Assembly: GCF_019968605.1 (NCBI RefSeq)
Contig: NZ_CP082966.1
Span: 3,089,501-3,153,500 of the forward strand
Direction of reading: 5' to 3'
From: Polaribacter litorisediminis
GTDB lineage: Bacteria > Bacteroidota > Bacteroidia > Flavobacteriales > Flavobacteriaceae
Length of the DNA stretch: 64,000 nucleotides
Below, in pieces: positions 1 to 7,754 of this stretch. The position numbers and the translations under genes were made by a program. Every line of letters begins with the position of its first letter. Position 1 is the stretch's first letter. A model generated the notes under the pieces. That model did not search any database. It had not been told where the DNA came from and saw only the letters and a program-made list of their open reading frames with translations.

Positions 1-116
1 ACTTAGTAATATAATGTTCGCTTAGAAAATTTGTTTCCAAGTGGTTTTTTTTAGTTATTTACCTTCTATACTAACAATATAACTTTCGCATAGAAATCTA
101 TTTACCAACTGAAAAA

Positions 117-356
117 CTATATCGGAATCACTTCCAGAATTTCATTTTCACTAGAACTTCTTAAATAGCGTGTATACGCAGCAATATTTTTAATTTTATC
201 ATAAATTCTTATAGATCCATCACTGTATTTTACTTGAATGGTGCTTCCTCCTAGTTGACGTGATAATGGGTTCGTTCTATATTCGTCTGCTACTGAAAAT
301 GAATTGTTTGATTCCTGTACTAAATTGTTAATAATTGAAGTTCTGTTATAAGACAT
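117..356 (-). CDS. Small protein of tandem family, copy 1
   Basis: A 79-aa protein of unknown function. The N-terminal 35 residues are Asn/Ser-rich and probably flexible; the second half (from GGSTIQVKYSDG) reads as a beta hairpin followed by a helix (KIKNIAAYTRYL) and ends with the tail EILEVIPI. It differs from copies 2 and 3 at a few positions only (LGGST against PGGST, SFSVAD against SLYVAD), so all three are recent duplicates that still keep open frames. No signal peptide, membrane segment or cysteine is seen. The start is fixed by the shared leader ending about 7 bp upstream. It resembles no family I recognise; a faint likeness to KTSC-type small domains is too weak to use. Confidence 0.75.
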   Translation of the reverse strand: MSYNRTSIINNLVQESNNSFSVADEYRTNPLSRQLGGSTIQVKYSDGSIRIYDKIKNIAAYTRYLRSSSENEILEVIPI

Positions 357-433
357 GGTTTATGGTTTTAGTTATTTACTTTCTATACTAACAATATAAC
401 CGTCGCATAGAAATCTATTTACCAACTGAAAAA

Positions 434-673
434 CTATATCGGAATCACTTCCAGAATTTCATTTTTACTAGAATTTGTTAAATAGCGTGTATACGCAGCA
501 ATATTTTTAATTTTATCATAAATTCTTATAGATCCATCGCTGTACTTTACTTGAATGGTGCTTCCTCCTGGTTGACGTGATAATGGGTTCGTTCTATATT
601 CGTCTGCTACGTAAAGTGAATTGTTTGATTCTTGTACTAAATTGTTAAAAATTGAAGTTCTGTTATAAGACAT
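434..673 (-). CDS. Small protein of tandem family, copy 2
   Basis: A 79-aa paralogue of the neighbouring copies, nearly identical to copy 3 apart from the stretch before the tail (TNSSKN against RNSNKS). It has the same layout: polar N-terminus, a hairpin/helix core around residues 35-66, and the invariant EILEVIPI end. It is preceded by leader copy 686-749 and followed by leader 369-432, so it is probably transcribed from its own promoter. Function unknown. Conservation of the reading frame across three copies supports a real protein. Confidence 0.75.
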   Translation of the reverse strand: MSYNRTSIFNNLVQESNNSLYVADEYRTNPLSRQPGGSTIQVKYSDGSIRIYDKIKNIAAYTRYLTNSSKNEILEVIPI

Positions 674-750
674 GGTTGATGGTTTTAGTTATTTACTTTC
701 TATACTAACAATATAAGCGTCGCATAGAAATCTATTTACCAACTCAAAAA

Positions 751-990
751 TTATATCGGAATCACTTCCAGAATTTCACTTTTATTAGAATTTCTTAAAT
801 AGCGTGTATACGCAGCAATATTTTTAATTTTATCATAAATTCTTATAGATCCATCACTGTACTTTACTTGAATAGTGCTTCCTCCTGGTTGACGTGATAA
901 TGGGTTCGTTCTATATTCGTCTGCTACGTAAAGTGAATTGTTTGATTCTTGTACTAAATTGTTAAAAATTGAAGTTCTGTTATAAGACAT
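751..990 (-). CDS. Small protein of tandem family, copy 3
   Basis: A 79-aa paralogue with the same organisation as copies 1 and 2. Its last 46 nucleotides (751-796) match, apart from one base, the end of the next upstream gene (1068-1113), whose remainder is unrelated. Copy 3 and that gene therefore share a recombination join inside the coding sequence. The leader at 1003-1066 precedes it. No enzymatic or binding motif is recognised. Confidence 0.75.
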   Translation of the reverse strand: MSYNRTSIFNNLVQESNNSLYVADEYRTNPLSRQPGGSTIQVKYSDGSIRIYDKIKNIAAYTRYLRNSNKSEILEVIPI

Positions 991-1067
991 GGTTGATGGT
1001 TTTAGTTATTTACTTTCTATACTAACAATATAAGCGTCGCATAGAAATCTATTTACCAACTCAAAAA

Positions 1068-1220
1068 TTATATCGGAATCACCTCCAGAATTTCACTTTT
1101 ATTAGAATTTCTTGCATAGCTTGGATGCTTCTCTAGGTTTTTCCCTTTTTCCTTTTCTAAATAAATTTGAGCTACTACTGTTGCGAATCCTAAAATGGCT
1201 ACTACTACTTTTACATCCAT
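1068..1220 (-). CDS. 50-aa chimeric small protein: membrane-helix N-terminus on shared tail
   Basis: A 50-aa frame. The N-terminus MDVKVVVAILGFATVVAQIY is strongly hydrophobic and could span the membrane once. It is followed by a Lys/Glu-rich linker and the last 14 residues of tandem copy 3 (RNSNKSEILEVIPI). Identity with copy 3 ends abruptly at about 1113, so this is a different 5' half joined to the family tail. Leader copy 1256-1320 lies upstream, separated by about 35 bp. Reality is supported by the intact frame, a plausible ATG and placement in the array; function is unknown. Confidence 0.6.
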   Translation of the reverse strand: MDVKVVVAILGFATVVAQIYLEKEKGKNLEKHPSYARNSNKSEILEVIPI

Positions 1221-1321
1221 AATTTTTGTTTTTATTGGTTTATGATTATTATTTTTCAGTTATTTACTTTCTATACTAACAATATAACTTTCGCATAGAA
1301 ATCTATTTTCAATCTGAAAAA

Positions 1322-1388
1322 CTATATCGGAATCACTTCTAAAATTTCTTTTTTATGAGCACTTTTCTATGATTTCTGTATTGCTCAT
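1322..1388 (-). pseudogene. Frameshifted mini-ORF keeping the EILEVIPI tail
   Basis: The minus strand encodes KKEILEVIPI and a stop at 1322-1324, the family tail once more. A potential start at 1388 (MSNTEIIEK) is one base out of frame with that tail, so the intact product is lost. This is a third kind of N-terminus attached to the same tail, now broken. Confidence 0.45.
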
Positions 1389-1399
1389 AATTCCACTTT

Positions 1400-1695
1400 T
1401 TAAACTGCTACTACTTCTATTTTAATTCTTGACAAATTTATAAAAATACTATGCAATATAATTGCACAAATAATGTCACATTCATAATTTTTCATTTGTC
1501 CGAGTTTTTTTTCAAAGGTTTTTACATTTTTAATTTTATCAGAAATTCTAATAGATTCATTACCGTATTTTACTTTCATGGTATTTCCTCCTAGTTGATG
1601 TGATAATGGGTTTGCTCCAGATACGTCTGCTACAAAAAATGAATTGTTTGATTCTTGTCCTAAATTGTTAAAATTTAATTTCTTTTATAAGACAT
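1400..1695 (-). pseudogene. Diverged, frameshifted copy of the tandem small protein
   Basis: The start MSYKRN at 1695 matches the family start MSYNRT, but compared with copy 1 one base is missing a few codons later and the frame stops at once. In the shifted frame the family sequence resumes (NNLGQESNNSFFVAD, then a core resembling VKYGNESIRISDKIKN) and ends in IKIEVVAV, a diverged equivalent of the tail. It lies at the array end next to the helicase, behind leader 1705-1770. An internal ATG near 1580 could still yield a short peptide. Confidence 0.6.
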
Positions 1696-1873
1696 GGTTT
1701 ATGGTTTTAGTTATTTGCTTCCTATACAAACAATATAACTTTCGCTTAGAAATCTATTTACCTACTGAAATTTATGAAGCATTTCATAGCCATAAATACC
1801 ATAAAAAAAGGCATAGGTATAAGAAGCAATTCCTAAAATTTTATAAAATATAATGAAGTTTAATAGCTGTAAG

Positions 1874-3244
1874 CTAATAGGAATACGAATATAATTCTTT
1901 GGATGCTCTGGTTACAGCAGTATAATTCCAACGTAAGTCTTTCCAATTCGTATTTTTATGTAGATACACGTTTTCCCATTCTCCTCCCTGAGATTTGTGT
2001 ACGGTTAAAGCATAACCAAATTTGGCTTGCATTGCACTCATATAAGGATCATCATCAGCATTTTTAGATTTTTTGTAACAGTTATTAACTTTAGACTGCT
2101 CAATTGCCAATTTTATAAATATTTCCTTACTCAAGTAATCTGTCTCTATATATAAAAAGTCGGTTAATATTTTTGTAGTTACATATATCGAATCCTGATT
2201 TAAGTCTGTAAATTCAACTTTTACCGTGTGAAACAACAAACCACCTTTAACACCATCCTCGTTAACTACTTTCACAATTTTACCTGTTTCACCTTTTGGA
2301 ATAAGGACAGCTCCGTCTGCGTATTTGGAGTTTAAATAAATGATATCACCAACTTCAATTGCTTTTACTTGAGGCCCAAAAATATTTTTCCGAACATCAA
2401 GGTTCATTTGTAAGACACTCTTTCTTGTCCATCCCAGAGCGATGGCTTTTTCTAGTTTTGAAGCATTAAATTTTAAAGAAAAATCTTGAATAAACTGCTG
2501 GTAAGACTGAAAATTATTGGGGATATTTAAATGTAGAGTCTTGTTATTTAAATCAATTTTATTTTTTACCTGTTGAGCAAGTTCAAGAATATACGAATCG
2601 CTTTCTTGACGTAATATTTTTGTAAGTTCAAATTTCTCAATCTCCTTCAAGTAGTGTTCTTTCATATACGCTATATCTAACGCAGGCGCAATGCCAAAAT
2701 ATCCAATTGGAGGAAGTTGGTAGCTATCCCCAACAAATAATATTTTGTTTTCAGCACCTAAATAGCTTACGTGTCTATGCAAGTCTTTTAATAAAGAGTT
2801 TTTTGAAATTAAATTTCCTTCTTCTACTGCCTCGTCAGATATCATTGAAGATTCATCAATGATGTATAAGGTTTTAGTTGCTTGGATTTCTTCTAAATCA
2901 TCATCAAATAACATACTGTTTATTTTAGGAACAAACATGCTCTGAATTAAAACGCCATCTTTATTTTTAATTTCTTTAATTTTATAGATTTCAGAATGAA
3001 TAGTATTTGTTTTAACACCCGTTTTTTTTGATAAAACTTTAGCTGCTCTATTCGTTGGAGCTAATAAAACTACTTCATCTACATAATATCTTACGTCATT
3101 AATAATACTTTTTATAACCGTTGTTTTTCCTGTACCAGCAGCCCCTGTTAAAATAAAAATATCTTGTTTGGAGTTAACAAACGCTCTAATAATAACAACT
3201 GCCTCTTTTTGATTTTTTGTTAAAGTAATTTTTGAATTTTTCAT
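1874..3244 (-). CDS. Dda/RecD-like superfamily 1 DNA helicase
   Basis: An ATP-dependent 5'-3' type DNA helicase (SF1B, RecD2/Dda group). Visible motifs: Walker A GAAGTGKT at residues 34-41, motif II IIDESSM, motif III GDSYQLPP, a UvrD_C_2-type segment TVHKSQGGEWENV and motif VI YTAVTRAS near the C-terminus. At 456 aa it is the compact Dda size, without RecB- or RecC-like partners. It follows the Csx20 gene by 62 bp in the same direction, but that gap holds a leader closely resembling those of the small-gene array, so it probably has its own promoter. A role with the CRISPR system or with the small proteins is inference; general replication or repair use is equally possible. Confidence 0.85.
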   Translation of the reverse strand: MKNSKITLTKNQKEAVVIIRAFVNSKQDIFILTGAAGTGKTTVIKSIINDVRYYVDEVVLLAPTNRAAKVLSKKTGVKTNTIHSEIYKIKEIKNKDGVLIQSMFVPKINSMLFDDDLEEIQATKTLYIIDESSMISDEAVEEGNLISKNSLLKDLHRHVSYLGAENKILFVGDSYQLPPIGYFGIAPALDIAYMKEHYLKEIEKFELTKILRQESDSYILELAQQVKNKIDLNNKTLHLNIPNNFQSYQQFIQDFSLKFNASKLEKAIALGWTRKSVLQMNLDVRKNIFGPQVKAIEVGDIIYLNSKYADGAVLIPKGETGKIVKVVNEDGVKGGLLFHTVKVEFTDLNQDSIYVTTKILTDFLYIETDYLSKEIFIKLAIEQSKVNNCYKKSKNADDDPYMSAMQAKFGYALTVHKSQGGEWENVYLHKNTNWKDLRWNYTAVTRASKELYSYSY

Positions 3245-3306
3245 GTGTGTTAGTTTAATTTAAACACAGTATATCCTTTAGTATGGAAATCTATTTTCTA
3301 AGTCAA
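3245..3306 (-). promoter_or_regulatory. Helicase leader related to the small-gene array leader
   Basis: Read on the minus strand, this gap starts AAATAGATTTCCATAC and continues AAAGGATATACTG. The array leaders read AAATAGATTTCTATGC and AAAGTTATATTG at the same spacing. The similarity ends about 30 bp before the ATG. This suggests a shared promoter or operator for the helicase and the small proteins. Confidence 0.5.
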
Positions 3307-3699
3307 TTATTTCTGATATTTTCTAAATTGAACATGCTTAAAATTCTTAGAAATTTTAATAGATCCATCTGGTAAATACTCTTCTTCATGAACTCTTTTA
3401 GAGGTTGCATAAATGGGGATAAAATCTTGTTCTAAACACCAGTTAATAATATTAAAAGTTACCCCAAAATCTCCCTGAACAATCACAAAATCACTTATAG
3501 ATGCTTCTGCTATTAACCATTTTTTAATGGGTGCAATAATTGCTACGATGTCTTTGGGTTCTGGAGGAATATTTCCCCATAAATTTTGCAGTTCTACAGG
3601 TAACCTTACAATATCGGTAACTTTATAAGTAGTTTTTAACTCTACTATTTGATCCTCTACTAAGTTATGAGAAAATAATACAAATACTTTTTTTTTCAT
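3307..3699 (-). CDS. csx20: Csx20-family protein, probable cyclic-oligoadenylate ring nuclease
   Basis: A 130-aa protein beginning KKKVFVLFSHNLVEDQ with LQNLWGNIPPEP at about residues 37-48, the pattern I associate with the CRISPR accessory family Csx20. Such proteins have a CARF-like Rossmann fold and have been reported as ring nucleases that degrade cyclic oligoadenylate. It lies 24 bp downstream of the CARF-HEPN gene, the expected partner: one protein responds to the signal, the other removes it. The family assignment is from memory of sequence pattern; the catalytic residues cannot be named here. Confidence 0.7.
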   Translation of the reverse strand: MKKKVFVLFSHNLVEDQIVELKTTYKVTDIVRLPVELQNLWGNIPPEPKDIVAIIAPIKKWLIAEASISDFVIVQGDFGVTFNIINWCLEQDFIPIYATSKRVHEEEYLPDGSIKISKNFKHVQFRKYQK

Positions 3700-3723
3700 T
3701 TTAATTTTAATTTAGCGAGACTA

Positions 3724-4944
3724 TTATTTCATCAATCTAGTTGCCTTACTTAATTGGTTTTCTAAATTATTAAAATCGTTTAAATAGGTGTCATGTCTTT
3801 TATCTAACATATGAGCCACATTGTTACGAATTTTGTTTACAGACTTAAAAAGTTTATATAATTCTTTATCAATTCTAGACAATTCTCTTTTTGCTTGATT
3901 TCTTATCTCCTCATTAGAAGATTTGTCAAAATCAATCTTCTCAGCGGCATACGTTATTATAGATTCTGTAAGGGTTAAATAAGAAACGCCAAACATTTTT
4001 TTTGAAAAATACCATTTCGCTAGGTCTAATTGAAATAAGGAATTCTTTTTAGAAGTATCAAAACTATTTTTAAAATCTTGAAAAGCTTTTTCTGCAATTA
4101 ATCGTTCTATTGAATCTAATTCAGAAAAATCGAATTTTAAAATACGTTCGTATTGTTTTTTTATTTCATGTGAATAATTAAGACTTAAAGCTGTAGAAAA
4201 ATTCTTAATTAATTTAGATAAATCCTTATTTTTAGTTTCAAGTAATTTAGCTAATGCAAAACCATCTGCTTTTTCGGTAAAGGTATTGGCAGCTTTAATA
4301 TTCTCATGTAATTCAGATATGACATCTAACTGCACTATAGGAGCGATATAATTATTCTCTCTCATAATATCTAGCATTCCATAAGAGATCCCTTTAATTT
4401 CAAAATTCTTTTTACTTACATCTTTTAAATAATTTAAAACATTCATTAATAATAGCGGAAGAGATCTAAAACTATGTGTTATATCTAGGTACACTTCATC
4501 TCCATCATTTATTAATTCTTCTATTTTTAAGACTTGTTGTATGTTAAAATCCAACTCCTCTTTATTTAACCCGTACTGAATTAAAATTGGGATTAATTTT
4601 TTTTGATGTTCAAAATGTTTTAAAATTTTGTCTTCATTCTCTAATACTTTAGAATCTTTATTAAATTGTGGTACAACGTCATGTAATTCTAGATAATTAT
4701 CTGCAAACTCTCCATCTTCACCAATATAGGTTCTATAGACTTCTTCCCACATAGATCTTAATGTACCTATATAAAGTATCTTATCTACATTATAATGCGT
4801 ATCTAGAACCTTCGTTACAAACGATTCTTCGTATATCTGTTTATCTATTTCATATTTTACAGTTCTATATTCTCTTTTTTCTTTTTTACTTTTATCATTA
4901 TCAACGCTCCCCGTTCCTAAAAAACTTATTAAAATTTTTGCCAT
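3724..4944 (-). CDS. CARF-HEPN ribonuclease (Csx1/TIGR02221 type)
   Basis: A 406-aa type III CRISPR accessory effector. The N-terminal CARF domain begins KILISFLGTG and has the family signature DITHSFRSLP at residues 154-163. The C-terminal HEPN domain carries the catalytic RNxxxH motif as RNNVAH at residues 373-378, about 30 residues from the end. Known for the family: binding of cyclic oligoadenylate made by Cas10 turns on non-specific single-stranded RNA cleavage, slowing or killing infected cells. It overlaps nothing, but its start is 3 bp from the previous stop, so it is translated within the cas operon. No membrane segment is present. Confidence 0.88.
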   Translation of the reverse strand: MAKILISFLGTGSVDNDKSKKEKREYRTVKYEIDKQIYEESFVTKVLDTHYNVDKILYIGTLRSMWEEVYRTYIGEDGEFADNYLELHDVVPQFNKDSKVLENEDKILKHFEHQKKLIPILIQYGLNKEELDFNIQQVLKIEELINDGDEVYLDITHSFRSLPLLLMNVLNYLKDVSKKNFEIKGISYGMLDIMRENNYIAPIVQLDVISELHENIKAANTFTEKADGFALAKLLETKNKDLSKLIKNFSTALSLNYSHEIKKQYERILKFDFSELDSIERLIAEKAFQDFKNSFDTSKKNSLFQLDLAKWYFSKKMFGVSYLTLTESIITYAAEKIDFDKSSNEEIRNQAKRELSRIDKELYKLFKSVNKIRNNVAHMLDKRHDTYLNDFNNLENQLSKATRLMK

Positions 4945-4946
4945 AT

Positions 4947-7334
4947 CTATACTATTTTTTTTAAACAGTCCTTTGCAATATCAGCATCGTACCACTTGGT
5001 AATTCTCTTTTCGTTTCCTTTACCTTCTTGCCAGCCATAAGCTAACTTTTTATTCTGTAATTCTAGTTTACCTATTTTAATAAGTAAGGCTAAATGCTCT
5101 TCTTCAAAACCAGAGCCTAAAATCGTTTTGTTTGGCAATTTTTTAACCCAATTATCTGTATTATTCGCAAATTGCTTAAAATTATCTTTATTCTTAATAT
5201 TTTCGGGAACTCCAGAAACTGCTTTTAATTTACGTAAAGCCGCCTCTACTTTGTCTTTATATATTGAAAATTTATAGGTATTCAAAAAGTTTTCAAACTC
5301 AGGTATTGAATTAGAACTCATCGCAGTAGTATACGCTTCTGTTTCTTGTTGTTTTGCTTTTTCAAGTTCAATGGATGCTATAAACTGAGGTAGACTTCCA
5401 TCTTCTTTTACAAGCATAGCTTCTTTATATATTTTTAAAGCTAATACAAATTTACCATCTTTTTTAGCTTGTTCGGCTTCTCGTATTTTAGTATCAAATT
5501 TTAATTTTAAAGCGGCTTCTCTTTTTAACTTTTTCTCATGTAAAATTTCTTGTTTTGCATGCATTTCCTTTTTAAATTCTGAAGTCAATAAAGATTGAGG
5601 GCCAGTAAATGAATTTAGACTAGAATACTCTGCTAAATATTTACTCTCTGCTTTGTAATTAATAAAATCATTTTCACCTTTACCCCTTCCCATAACAGGG
5701 TTTACTAAAGTGGCTTCTGCTTCTTTGCTAGGAGAAGAGATTAATGCGAATAACTCTCCAATAGCTTTTTGCTCAATCCAGTTACTTCCAAGAAAAGTAT
5801 TCATTGCATACTCAAAAATCTGCATTTCATTCGTAAACTTCTCTATAGTATTCACTTCTACCTTAATTTTACCAAAGCCCAATGATTTTGCCAATCCTAA
5901 ATTATGAAAACCGTCTTTTTTTGCATGAAATGAAATTGCAGAGACTAAAGCCCCTAACTCAACAGGTCTTAGGTTATGATACCTAATTTTAGTAGTAAAT
6001 ACACTTCCTTTTTCTAAAGGCCTAAATGTTGTAAATACCTTTTTATTTTTTAATTGATCGCTAGAGTATTTGATATTTTTAACATCATTATGAACAGGAT
6101 ATTTTTTAAATCCTTTTAAATTTCCTTGTTTTTGATACGCATTTTTTCCAATTGATTTATCTAAATAAAATGGAAAAAAAGAAGCTTTTGGCCCTCCTAA
6201 AATTTCTTCATATTTTTCATTACTAACGACCGCATTAGCACTTTTAGCATGCCCGAACATGACACGACCTTTTAAAGCCTCACTCTCTTCACCTAAATTA
6301 GTATATCCAAAAATCGTTGTTGCTAAATCTTGTGAGATATCTTCTTTATTATAGCCAACTATAGGAAACATTTCGTGAATACTGTTTTCGTAAGGCAACT
6401 TATACATAAATGCTAACCCAAAATGTTTAATATCTTTCTCACTCTTATTAAAAAAAACAGGAACAGCCTCTCCTTTAACTAATCTTTCACGCCAAAACTC
6501 CCAAGCTTTAGAAATATTTACTTTATCATGGTCTAAATAAATAAATTTAAAATCTTTTTGTTGTTTATCTGTTACCTCATAGGTAGTTTTTGTTTCATGA
6601 AAAAGCACAAATTCATGGGCTTTTCCCGAAGGTCTACCTCCTCCTCCTCCTTCTTTACGTTGACTAGATTGCCCTGTAAATACAATCGTACCACTTTTCC
6701 CCTCATCATCATGAACTGCCACAGATTTATTTTTCCCTTGAACAGAACTAAAAGAATTAGAAAGTTCTTTTCCTTTTACTTTATTATACTTATCAATAAT
6801 AGAAGTATCAGAAGGTCTTGTTTTGTAATCAGACCTAAATGTTGTCCCTAAAACGGCATCAACTTCTTTATGATGTATATGCAGAAAATCACATTCTTCA
6901 ATAAGCCATTTTCCTTCTCCTCCCATTTTCATCCATCCAGCACAAACTTTGTTTGTGTTATAAGATTTCATATATAGAGAATTTTGAGTTAAATCTCTAA
7001 ATGAATATCGGTCATCATTTACCAAGTTTGGGTTTAACCTCGAAAAACTCATGATTTCTAATACAGAACGAAAAAGTCCTTTTAAAGAAGATCCTGGAAT
7101 AAAGAAATGTTTCTTGCCTTCCTTATCAAAATAATGAGAGAACTCATTCGTTTCAGCATCTTTGTTATGTCCATTTCTTATAAAAATGGGGGTTTCGGCA
7201 GTTATTTTTAGCTCAATTTCTCCACTTTCTCCATCAGAAAAAGGCACATCGTGACTCACTTGGTTTGCCCATTCAGGTGTATATACTTGATCTTCATTTG
7301 GAGCAGGAACAAAATTATAAGTTGACTTTATCAT
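4947..7334 (-). CDS. Large RAMP protein (TIGR03986-like) with C-terminal extension
   Basis: A 795-aa protein. The N-terminal half is a RAMP/Cas7-like domain: an early ITAETPIFIRNG strand, FFIPGSSLKGLFR (about residues 76-88) and a later glycine-rich segment GLAKSLGFGKIKVE (about residue 480). The arrangement fits the TIGR03986 group of type III RAMPs. The last 250-300 residues are different: a Lys/Glu/Ala-rich helical stretch (HEKKLKREAALKLKFDTK onward) that reads like a coiled coil or TPR-like repeat, then a small globular end. It probably forms part of the crRNA-bound backbone. The role of the extension is unknown. Confidence 0.75.
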   Translation of the reverse strand: MIKSTYNFVPAPNEDQVYTPEWANQVSHDVPFSDGESGEIELKITAETPIFIRNGHNKDAETNEFSHYFDKEGKKHFFIPGSSLKGLFRSVLEIMSFSRLNPNLVNDDRYSFRDLTQNSLYMKSYNTNKVCAGWMKMGGEGKWLIEECDFLHIHHKEVDAVLGTTFRSDYKTRPSDTSIIDKYNKVKGKELSNSFSSVQGKNKSVAVHDDEGKSGTIVFTGQSSQRKEGGGGGRPSGKAHEFVLFHETKTTYEVTDKQQKDFKFIYLDHDKVNISKAWEFWRERLVKGEAVPVFFNKSEKDIKHFGLAFMYKLPYENSIHEMFPIVGYNKEDISQDLATTIFGYTNLGEESEALKGRVMFGHAKSANAVVSNEKYEEILGGPKASFFPFYLDKSIGKNAYQKQGNLKGFKKYPVHNDVKNIKYSSDQLKNKKVFTTFRPLEKGSVFTTKIRYHNLRPVELGALVSAISFHAKKDGFHNLGLAKSLGFGKIKVEVNTIEKFTNEMQIFEYAMNTFLGSNWIEQKAIGELFALISSPSKEAEATLVNPVMGRGKGENDFINYKAESKYLAEYSSLNSFTGPQSLLTSEFKKEMHAKQEILHEKKLKREAALKLKFDTKIREAEQAKKDGKFVLALKIYKEAMLVKEDGSLPQFIASIELEKAKQQETEAYTTAMSSNSIPEFENFLNTYKFSIYKDKVEAALRKLKAVSGVPENIKNKDNFKQFANNTDNWVKKLPNKTILGSGFEEEHLALLIKIGKLELQNKKLAYGWQEGKGNEKRITKWYDADIAKDCLKKIV

Positions 7335-7343
7335 AGTTTTTTA

Positions 7344-7754
7344 TTATTTGGCTTTATTAAATCCACAAAATATAAGAGCTTTCATTTTTAAAACAGGCAT
7401 CTCTTCGCATAAATGATCCTCTTCTTCTATCCAAACCTGCTTAAAGTTTACTTTACTAATGTCTTTTAAGCGATGAGGTAAATAAACTTTATTTTCTAAA
7501 ACAGCTCCTTTTTCTTTCAATGCATTTAAATCATATTCAGCTATTTGATAGTTTCCGGTATGTTGTATATGTATAGCCGTTTTATTTTCTTTACAAAAAA
7601 GTAATGCTTCTATTATAAATGGGTTGATTGAAACAGCATCAAAATCGTATATTTCATTTAATACTACTTCTGGTTCGCTTTCATCAGACTTCCAAACATA
7701 ACCTTCAAAAGCCATTTTGGGTATTTCTTTTAAATTATGATATATCGCTTTCAT
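7344..7754 (-). CDS. Small type III CRISPR-associated protein (TIGR04423-like)
   Basis: A 136-aa acidic protein starting MKAIYHNLKEIPKMAFEGYVW, with PHRLKDISKVNFKQVWIEEED in the second half. Its size, Bacteroidota origin and position between two RAMP genes fit the TIGR04423 family of short type III proteins; I recall that family by context more than by residues. It overlaps the stop of the upstream RAMP gene by one base, showing translational coupling. It could act as a small subunit (Cas11-like) or a regulator; neither can be shown from sequence. Confidence 0.55.
   Translation of the reverse strand: MKAIYHNLKEIPKMAFEGYVWKSDESEPEVVLNEIYDFDAVSINPFIIEALLFCKENKTAIHIQHTGNYQIAEYDLNALKEKGAVLENKVYLPHRLKDISKVNFKQVWIEEEDHLCEEMPVLKMKALIFCGFNKAK

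Larger units (their letters stand above)
1..1770 (-). repeat. Tandem cassette array: 65-bp leader plus small ORF, 317-bp period
   Basis: A leader of about 65 bp recurs at 51-115, 369-432, 686-749, 1003-1066, 1256-1320 and 1705-1770, with a worn copy at 1-45. The first full units repeat exactly every 317 bp (ORF ends at 117, 434, 751; next unit tail at 1068). Each leader sits directly upstream, on the minus strand, of one small ORF. Its plus-strand text contains ATAGAAATCTAT (arms ATAGA/TCTAT) and a longer inverted pair TTTCTATAC / GCATAGAAA (for example 380-388 and 405-413). This suggests a repeated promoter/operator rather than one operon. The array continues past the window start. Confidence 0.85.

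Noticed and set aside
117..990. Assignment of the 79-aa proteins to the KTSC family
   Set aside because: Only a vague beta-hairpin/helix resemblance; the family residues that give it its name are absent.
1..1770. Integron-like cassette array with attC sites
   Set aside because: The repeated leader lacks the GTTRRRY/RYYYAAC core pair in the required arrangement and no integron-type integrase is nearby; tandem duplication explains the array better.
1644..1853. Plus-strand 69-aa frame over the end of the small-gene array
   Set aside because: It runs antisense through the pseudogene start and leader repeat and has no family likeness or promoter; a chance frame.
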